The notes beneath the pieces were generated by a model. That model searched no databases, was not told the origin of the DNA, and worked only from the letters and a program-made list of their open reading frames with translations. Source: Cellulosimicrobium cellulans (GTDB lineage: Bacteria; Actinomycetota; Actinomycetes; Actinomycetales; Cellulomonadaceae). From it: a stretch of 64,000 nt of DNA. A program made the position numbers and the translations under genes. The stretch covers positions 31,955 to 95,954 of the forward strand of contig NZ_VEGH01000017.1 of the NCBI RefSeq assembly GCF_007679345.1. The letters run 5' to 3'. Positions 59,563 through 64,000 of the stretch are shown one piece after another (position 1 is the first letter of the stretch; each line of letters opens with the position of its first letter).

Positions 59563-60438
59563 TCAGGCGGCGGGCAGGGGGGAGGTCGTGGCCGGTGCGG
59601 GCGCCGCGGGGCGCGCGGGCGGGCGGCGGAAGGCGGTCCGCACGAAGAAGGTCATGGTCGGGACCACGTACGCGGCCCACGCGATCGCCTGCAGCCAGGT
59701 GGTCGCCGGCGTGAAGTTGAGGACGCCCTTCAGCAGCGTGCCGTACCAGCTGGTCGGCGGGACGGCGGCCGAGACGTCGAACGCCAGGGTGTGCAGGCCG
59801 GGCAGGATGCCGGCCTCCTGCAGGTCGTGGACGCCGTAGGACAGCACGCCCGCGGCGACGAGCACGAGGAAGGCGCCGGTCCAGGCGAAGAACGCCTGCA
59901 GGTCGAGCCGCAGCACGCCCCGGTACAGCGCCCACGCGACGAGCACCGCAGTGGCCAGGCCGAGCGCGGCGCCCAGCAGGGGAGCGGCGGTGCCGCCGCG
60001 CGCGCCGGTCGTGGTCGCCTGCGCGCTCGCCCACAGGAACAGCGCGGTCTCCAGGCCCTCGCGGCCGACGGCCAGGCACGCCATGACCACGACGGCCCGG
60101 CGGCCCGCCGCGACGGCGTCGTCCAGCTTGTGCTGCAGGTCGCCCTTGAGGTGCCGGGCGGTGCGCGCCATCCAGAAGATCATCCAGGTCACGAGCCCGA
60201 CGGCGACGATCGACAGCGAGCCGCCGATCGCCTCCTGCGCGGTGAACGACAGGCCCTGCGGCCCGAAGGTCAGCAGAGCGCCGAACCCGAGCGACACCGC
60301 CACCGCCACGCCCACCCCGGCCCAGAGCGCGGGGAGCAGGTCGCGGCGCCCGGTGCGCACCAGGTAGGCGATGAGGATGCTGACGACGAGGGCGGCCTCG
60401 AGGCCCTCGCGCAGGCCGATCAGGTAGTTCGCGACCAT
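59563..60438 (-). CDS. efeU: Iron permease EfeU (Ftr1 family)
   Basis: 291-residue membrane permease of the OFeT/Ftr1 family with about seven helices. Two REGLE iron-binding motifs are present, LREGLEAALVVSIL (about 9-22) and VGREGLETALFLW (about 116-128), which form the ferric iron path. ATG 60438 puts the first REGLE at its normal position; longer in-frame starts run into the promoter region. It is the first gene of efeUOB, with a DtxR/IdeR-type operator 76 nt upstream, so repression by iron is expected. Confidence 0.94.
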   Translation of the reverse strand: MVANYLIGLREGLEAALVVSILIAYLVRTGRRDLLPALWAGVGVAVAVSLGFGALLTFGPQGLSFTAQEAIGGSLSIVAVGLVTWMIFWMARTARHLKGDLQHKLDDAVAAGRRAVVVMACLAVGREGLETALFLWASAQATTTGARGGTAAPLLGAALGLATAVLVAWALYRGVLRLDLQAFFAWTGAFLVLVAAGVLSYGVHDLQEAGILPGLHTLAFDVSAAVPPTSWYGTLLKGVLNFTPATTWLQAIAWAAYVVPTMTFFVRTAFRRPPARPAAPAPATTSPLPAA

Positions 60439-60513
60439 CGGGCGGCTCCGACGCGGGTGGTGGTGGACGGCACGGGCGTGCCCGGCCCGGGGTGCCGGGA
60501 GGGCCCCGCCGGC

Positions 60514-60532
60514 TAAGGCGAGGCGAACCTTA
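60514..60532 (-). promoter_or_regulatory. DtxR/IdeR-type iron box upstream of efeUOB
   Basis: Minus-strand TAAGGTTCGCCTCGCCTTA is an imperfect palindrome (TAAGG...CCTTA) and agrees with the 19-bp consensus TTAGGTTAGCCTAACCTAA at 14 positions. Located 76-94 nt before the efeU start, within the promoter region. An iron-loaded DtxR/IdeR protein would repress the operon. Confidence 0.7.
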
Positions 60533-60858
60533 CTCGCGCCACGGGGTGCCGCGGTACACCGTTCCGGGTCGCGACCGCGCGGATGCCGGCCGGGCCGGAA
60601 GACGCCCCACGTCAGGGGGGCAAATCGGGACTTTCGTCCCCACGCCGCCGCCGCGTTCCCGTGGCCCGGGCGGGTCCGGCGGCGGCCGGTGCACGAACGA
60701 CGCACACCGACCCCGTCCCCCACGCCAACGGGCCCCGGGGTGCCGGTGCCGGCCCCGCAATACCTACGCAAAGGGCGCCGTCCACCGCCCGAATGGCATT
60801 TCCCATCGAATGTGCACGGTCGCCCGACGGCCTGTCCCGAATGATCTCAGTCGCGGCG

Positions 60859-60881
60859 AAAGTGCAGGTCAGAGGCACTTT
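60859..60881 (+). promoter_or_regulatory. Inverted repeat upstream of conservon
   Basis: AAAGTGC and GCACTTT separated by 9 nt, followed by one more T. It could be an operator or a small leader hairpin of cvnA. Not matched to a known site. Confidence 0.3.
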
Positions 60882-60955
60882 TGCGTTGTGGTGACGAGCC
60901 CGTTGCAATGGGTGTCACGTGTCCGGTGATCGGTTCTTCAGCTGCAGGAGGTGTC

Positions 60956-62968
60956 GTGGTTTCTCGTCTCGCCCCGGCGTCGCTCCTCGGGATCACCGCG
61001 GACTCCACGGTGGTCGCCCTGGTGCTGGGCGCCGTGGGCGTGCTGGCGGCCGTCGCGCTCCTGGTCGTGCTGCGGACGCGCCGACGGCGGGCGGGGCGCG
61101 GCGGGACTTCCGCCGGCGCCGCCCCCGCGACGGGCCCGGCTTCCGCCGGGCCGGGCCCGGCACCCGCCGGGCCGGGGGTCGCCCCCGAGGCCCCCGGCCC
61201 GGACGGGGTCGCGCTCGGCTACGTGCCCGAAGGTGCGCCGGCCTCACCGTCGACGGGCGCGATCGCCCTCGTCCCCGGCGCCGGCGGGGCGCCCGCCTCC
61301 GGCCCGGTGCCGGTCCCGGCGCACGGCGCCGACCTCGCCCCGGCCGGTACCGCCGGGCACGGCGGCGGCGACCCCGACCCGCACGCGGCGTCCTCGGCCG
61401 CGTTCGCCGTGGCCGCGCGCCGCGACATCTCCCTGCTCAACCGCCAGCTCCAGGCCCTCGACGAGCTCGAGCAGACCGAGACCGACCCCGACACGCTGCA
61501 GCAGCTCTTCCTGCTGGACAACCTGACGATGCGGCTGCGCCGCGGCGCCGAGTCCCTGCTCGTGCTCGCCGGCAGCCCGCCGGGCCGGCGGGTGCGGGAG
61601 GCGATCCCGGTGTCGGACGTCGTCCGCACGGCCAGCGCGCAGATCGAGGCGTACGAGCGCGTCCGCGTCGACCTGACGGACGACCCGCCGCTCGCGGCGG
61701 TGCACGTCGTCCCGGTCGCGCACCTGCTCGCCGAGCTGCTGGAGAACGCGACGGTGTTCTCGCCGCCGGACACGGTGGTCGACGTCGTCGGGCTGTGCGA
61801 CCCCGAGGCCATGCACGTCACGGTCCGCGACAGCGGCCTGGGGATGACGGCCGACGAGCTCGCCCGGGCGACCGCCGCGCTCGCGTCCCGCGCCGGGGTC
61901 ACCGCGGGGACCGACCGGCTCGGCCTCGTCGTGGTCGGTCGGATCGCGCACCGGCTCGGCATCGACGTGACGTTCGCGCCCCGGACCGACGGCGCGGGCA
62001 CCGAGGTGACCGTGCGGCTGGCCCGGGAGCTGTTCGACGTGGCCGGCCCGGACGAGGCGGACACCGGCGCACCCGCCGACTCGGCCCCGGTGCTGCCCGA
62101 GCCCGTCGTGCTGCCGCCGGTGCTCGACCCGGACGCCCTCGCCCCGCCGTTCGCCGACGGGGTCGCCGGCCTCCCGGGGATCCCGGACGCCTACGTCCCC
62201 GAGCGCGCCGCGGACGACCTGCCCGGCCGCCACGCCGGCGTCCCCGGGCCGCGGCGCAGCACCCGGTCGCGGGCGCACGCGGCCGAGGAGCTCTCGCCCG
62301 AGCACGCGGCGCTGCCGTCGTTCGACGCCATCCTCGCGGGGACGCCCGCGGGCGACGACGCGGGCGGGCTGCCCCGGCGCGCGGTGCCGGGCGCCGCCCT
62401 CCCGGCCGAGCCCCCGGTCTACGGCTTCGTCCAGCCGCACCCCGAGGTGCCGCACGCGCCGGGGTCGCACGCCGCGCCGCGCCGCCACGCCGCGCACCCC
62501 GCGACCGAGCCGGTCCCCGTCGCGGCCGAGCAGGTCGCCGAGCCGGTGGCCGCGCCGGTCGTCGCGCCGGTCACCTCCGGCCAGACCTTCCTGCCGCAGG
62601 ACCCCGCGGGCCCGACCCCGGCGTGGTCCCCGGAGGGCCTGCCGGACGCGTCCCGCGCGTGGACCGGCGAGCAGTCCTCGCTCGCCGAGCGCGCCTCGCT
62701 CCAGCAGCAGGCGCTGGCCGCGCTCAGCAGCATGTCGTCCTACCGCCCGCAGGTGGCCGAGGCGGGCGGCGGGACTCTCGCCCGCCGGTCCCCGGTCGCG
62801 GTGGACGCCGCCACGGACCTCGCCGAGGAGGCCATCGTGCGCGACGCCGAGGCCCTGCGCGCCCGGCTGACGGCCTTTCGCGACGCCACCCTGCGCGGCC
62901 GCGCGAACGGCGCCGCCGCCCCTCTCGACCTCCCTGCCCCGACCCCGCTCGCCGAGGAGATGCGATGA
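60956..62968 (+). CDS. cvnA: Conservon sensor-ATPase CvnA
   Basis: 670-residue membrane protein of the Streptomyces conservon type. One helix (about 20-38) is followed by a Pro/Ala-rich linker to about 150. The conserved cytoplasmic block is ARRDISLLNRQLQALDELEQ, then LFLLDNLTMRLRRGAESLLVL, with an HATPase domain (about 245-365) having N-box LLAELLENATVFSPPD, DSGLGM and DRLGLVVVGRIAHRLG. A long disordered tail follows. The large extracellular sensor domain of typical CvnA proteins is missing. GTG 60956 follows AGGAGG. CvnA works with CvnB, C and the GTPase CvnD in a membrane-associated switch. Confidence 0.85.
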   Translation: MVSRLAPASLLGITADSTVVALVLGAVGVLAAVALLVVLRTRRRRAGRGGTSAGAAPATGPASAGPGPAPAGPGVAPEAPGPDGVALGYVPEGAPASPSTGAIALVPGAGGAPASGPVPVPAHGADLAPAGTAGHGGGDPDPHAASSAAFAVAARRDISLLNRQLQALDELEQTETDPDTLQQLFLLDNLTMRLRRGAESLLVLAGSPPGRRVREAIPVSDVVRTASAQIEAYERVRVDLTDDPPLAAVHVVPVAHLLAELLENATVFSPPDTVVDVVGLCDPEAMHVTVRDSGLGMTADELARATAALASRAGVTAGTDRLGLVVVGRIAHRLGIDVTFAPRTDGAGTEVTVRLARELFDVAGPDEADTGAPADSAPVLPEPVVLPPVLDPDALAPPFADGVAGLPGIPDAYVPERAADDLPGRHAGVPGPRRSTRSRAHAAEELSPEHAALPSFDAILAGTPAGDDAGGLPRRAVPGAALPAEPPVYGFVQPHPEVPHAPGSHAAPRRHAAHPATEPVPVAAEQVAEPVAAPVVAPVTSGQTFLPQDPAGPTPAWSPEGLPDASRAWTGEQSSLAERASLQQQALAALSSMSSYRPQVAEAGGGTLARRSPVAVDAATDLAEEAIVRDAEALRARLTAFRDATLRGRANGAAAPLDLPAPTPLAEEMR

Positions 62969-63411
62969 CCGACCCGACACCACGCCGCCGGGAGTTCGTC
63001 TGGCTCCTGGACGAGTTCGTGCGGTCCACGCCCGGGACGACGTTCGCGCTGGTCGTCTCCGCGGACGGGCTGCTCATGACCATGTCGCAGGGGGTGGACC
63101 GGACCCGCGGGGACCAGCTCGCGGCGATCGTCTCCGGCATCTCCAGCCTCACCCGCGGCGCCGCGCGGGAGCTCGGTGGCCGCCAGGTCGCCCAGTGCGT
63201 CGTCGAGCTGGACTCCGGCTTCCTCGTGCTGATGAACGTCTCCGGCGGGTCGGTGCTCGCCGTCGCGGCGGACACCACGTGCGACGTCGGCGTCGTCGGC
63301 TACGAGATGGCGATGCTGGCCAGCCGCGCGCAGACCACCCTCACGCCGCAGCTGGTGTCCGACCTGCGGCGCGAGCTCCCCGTCGACAGCCCCAGCCGGA
63401 CGGAGGTCTGA
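62965..63411 (+). CDS. cvnB: Conservon roadblock/LC7 protein CvnB
   Basis: 148-residue cytoplasmic roadblock/LC7-domain protein. It contains FVWLLDEFVRSTPGTTFALV, the first helix and strand, VSADGLLMTMSQGVDR, and QVAQCVVELDSGFLVLMNVS, as in CvnB/MglB-type regulators of small GTPases. The ATG overlaps the cvnA stop (ATGA). It probably modulates the CvnD GTPase cycle, by analogy with MglA-MglB. Length is typical for the family. Confidence 0.9.
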   Translation: MTDPTPRRREFVWLLDEFVRSTPGTTFALVVSADGLLMTMSQGVDRTRGDQLAAIVSGISSLTRGAARELGGRQVAQCVVELDSGFLVLMNVSGGSVLAVAADTTCDVGVVGYEMAMLASRAQTTLTPQLVSDLRRELPVDSPSRTEV

Positions 63412-63415
63412 CGCC

Positions 63416-63802
63416 GTGCCCGACTCCCCGCGCCGTGCCGCCCCGGAGGTCCGCCCGTACGTCATCACCGGCGGCCGGACCCGGGCGGAGGGCGACGACG
63501 TGCGTCTGGACACGCTGGTGCACGCGGACGGGTCGACCCACCCGGCGCTCACCGCGGAGCAGCGCGCGGTGCTCGCCGGCCTGGCCGGGACCTACCTCAC
63601 CGTGGCGGAGATCGCCGCGCGGATCGAGGTGCCCCTGGGCGTCGCCCAGATCCTCGTGGCGGACCTGGTCCGGGCCGGGGCGGTCCGGGTGCACGACGCC
63701 GCCGTGCCCGGGATGGGCGCGGCCGCGGCGGCCGACCAGGAGCAGCGCTATCTCATCCTCGACGTCCTGGAGAGTGTCTACGATGGCATTTCCGCCCTCT
63801 GA
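63416..63802 (+). CDS. cvnC: Conservon DUF742 protein CvnC
   Basis: 128-residue DUF742 protein with VRPYVITGGRTRAEGDDVRL, the family's opening, and a winged-helix-like core LTVAEIAARIEVPLGVAQIL (about 62-81). It ends LDVLESVYDGISAL. The GTG is five bases after the cvnB stop. In conservons CvnC bridges CvnA and CvnD; the helix-turn-helix may be structural rather than DNA-binding. It overlaps the next gene by 20 nt. Confidence 0.9.
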   Translation: MPDSPRRAAPEVRPYVITGGRTRAEGDDVRLDTLVHADGSTHPALTAEQRAVLAGLAGTYLTVAEIAARIEVPLGVAQILVADLVRAGAVRVHDAAVPGMGAAAAADQEQRYLILDVLESVYDGISAL

Positions 63803-64000
63803 GGGCCCGGACCCGCGGGGTCCGGCGCGCACCGGGCTGCCGGACGGCGTCCCGGCGCCGCACGCGAACGGCCACGCGGCGACGCACCGGGCGCAGGCGC
63901 CGACGGTCGTGAAGATCGTCGTGGCGGGCGGGTTCGCCGTCGGCAAGACGACGTTCATCGGGTCGATCTCCGACATCGAGCCGCTGAACACCGAGGCCGC
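63783..64000 (+). CDS. cvnD: Conservon GTPase CvnD (5' part)
   Basis: First 72 residues of a Ras-like small GTPase cut by the window edge. After a disordered N-terminus (1-40) comes VVKIVVAGGFAVGKTTFIGS, with the P-loop GGFAVGKT (about 49-56), then the switch I beginning ISDIEPLNTEA. The sequence matches the MglA-like ATP/GTP-binding CvnD proteins. ATG 63783 overlaps cvnC, as in Streptomyces conservons. The remaining two thirds of the gene lie beyond 64000. Confidence 0.9.
   Translation, partial: MAFPPSEGPDPRGPARTGLPDGVPAPHANGHAATHRAQAPTVVKIVVAGGFAVGKTTFIGSISDIEPLNTEA

Larger units (their letters stand above)
60439..60955. other. Divergent intergenic region of efeUOB and conservon
   Basis: 517 nt. 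Apart from the iron box it holds an inverted repeat at 60859-60881 (AAAGTGC, 9-nt loop, GCACTTT) about 75 nt before the conservon start, and AGGAGG at 60946-60951 as the conservon ribosome site. GC drops between about 60780 and 60950, as expected for a promoter. No gene recognised. Confidence 0.5.

Noticed and set aside
1..64000. tRNA, rRNA, complete IS elements or CRISPR arrays
   Set aside because: None could be recognised on either strand.

Overview
This 64-kb window is high-GC DNA from a Gram-positive actinobacterium. Starts are often GTG, neighbouring genes overlap through GTGA or ATGA, and the gene content fits: a conservon (CvnA-D), an Lsr2-type DNA-binding domain, an efeUOB iron operon with a DtxR/IdeR-type box, LAxTG sortase motifs and ANTAR, GAF and SpoIIE regulators. 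The style suggests Micrococcales, possibly Cellulomonadaceae, but that is inference. I saw no rRNA, tRNA or CRISPR array.

Positions 1 to about 40.7 kb look like an accessory region centred on cell-wall stress. On the minus strand is a VanY-like carboxypeptidase, VanX-like dipeptidase and alanine racemase operon; the racemase runs off the left edge, and any D-Ala-D-X ligase would lie outside the window. There follow a LuxR-type two-component pair, a methyltransferase, and a VncRS/Vex-like set (response regulator, kinase with a HQTKTP box, ABC ATPase, FtsX-like permease). A local duplication around 11.4-13.5 kb left a frameshifted membrane-protein copy and a permease remnant. From 13.64 to 24.1 kb a compact plus-strand set encodes an OmpR-type two-component system, a transglutaminase-like protein, a septum-formation-like protein, a terpenoid-cyclase-fold protein, an ABC-2 exporter, a membrane protein, paired SMR transporters, a class A PBP with a PASTA domain, and an RraA-like protein. 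The same TAACC-N6-TAACC direct repeat lies before the regulator gene and again before a VOC-fold gene at 24.3 kb. Next come an ECF sigma factor with a probable anti-sigma factor, a second VanY lipoprotein, an RCC1-repeat surface protein with a LATTG anchor, and an ABC-2-like membrane protein.

From 31 to 40.7 kb genes are small, broken or hypothetical: a P-loop remnant, a methyltransferase, a two-gene unit whose start codon lies inside a perfect SOS/LexA box, a standalone OLD-type ATPase/TOPRIM nuclease, a zinc-ribbon protein, membrane proteins (two genes frameshifted), and a decayed tyrosine recombinase at 40.0-40.7 kb that probably marks the right edge of old mobile DNA.

From 40.8 kb the window looks like ordinary chromosome. 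There is a GAF protein, an RsbW-like ATPase and a LAL-type regulator. A seven-gene plus-strand run (45.0-52.9 kb) encodes a large beta-helix secreted protein, three SipW-type alternate-signal-peptide proteins, their probable SipW signal peptidase, an LAVTG-motif membrane protein with a zinc-ribbon tail, and an Lsr2-like domain protein. An ANTAR protein, a GAF-GAF-SpoIIE phosphatase, a small lipoprotein, an ASCH protein, a perfect 55-nt palindrome, a maltokinase-cap-like protein, efeUOB and the start of a conservon complete the window.
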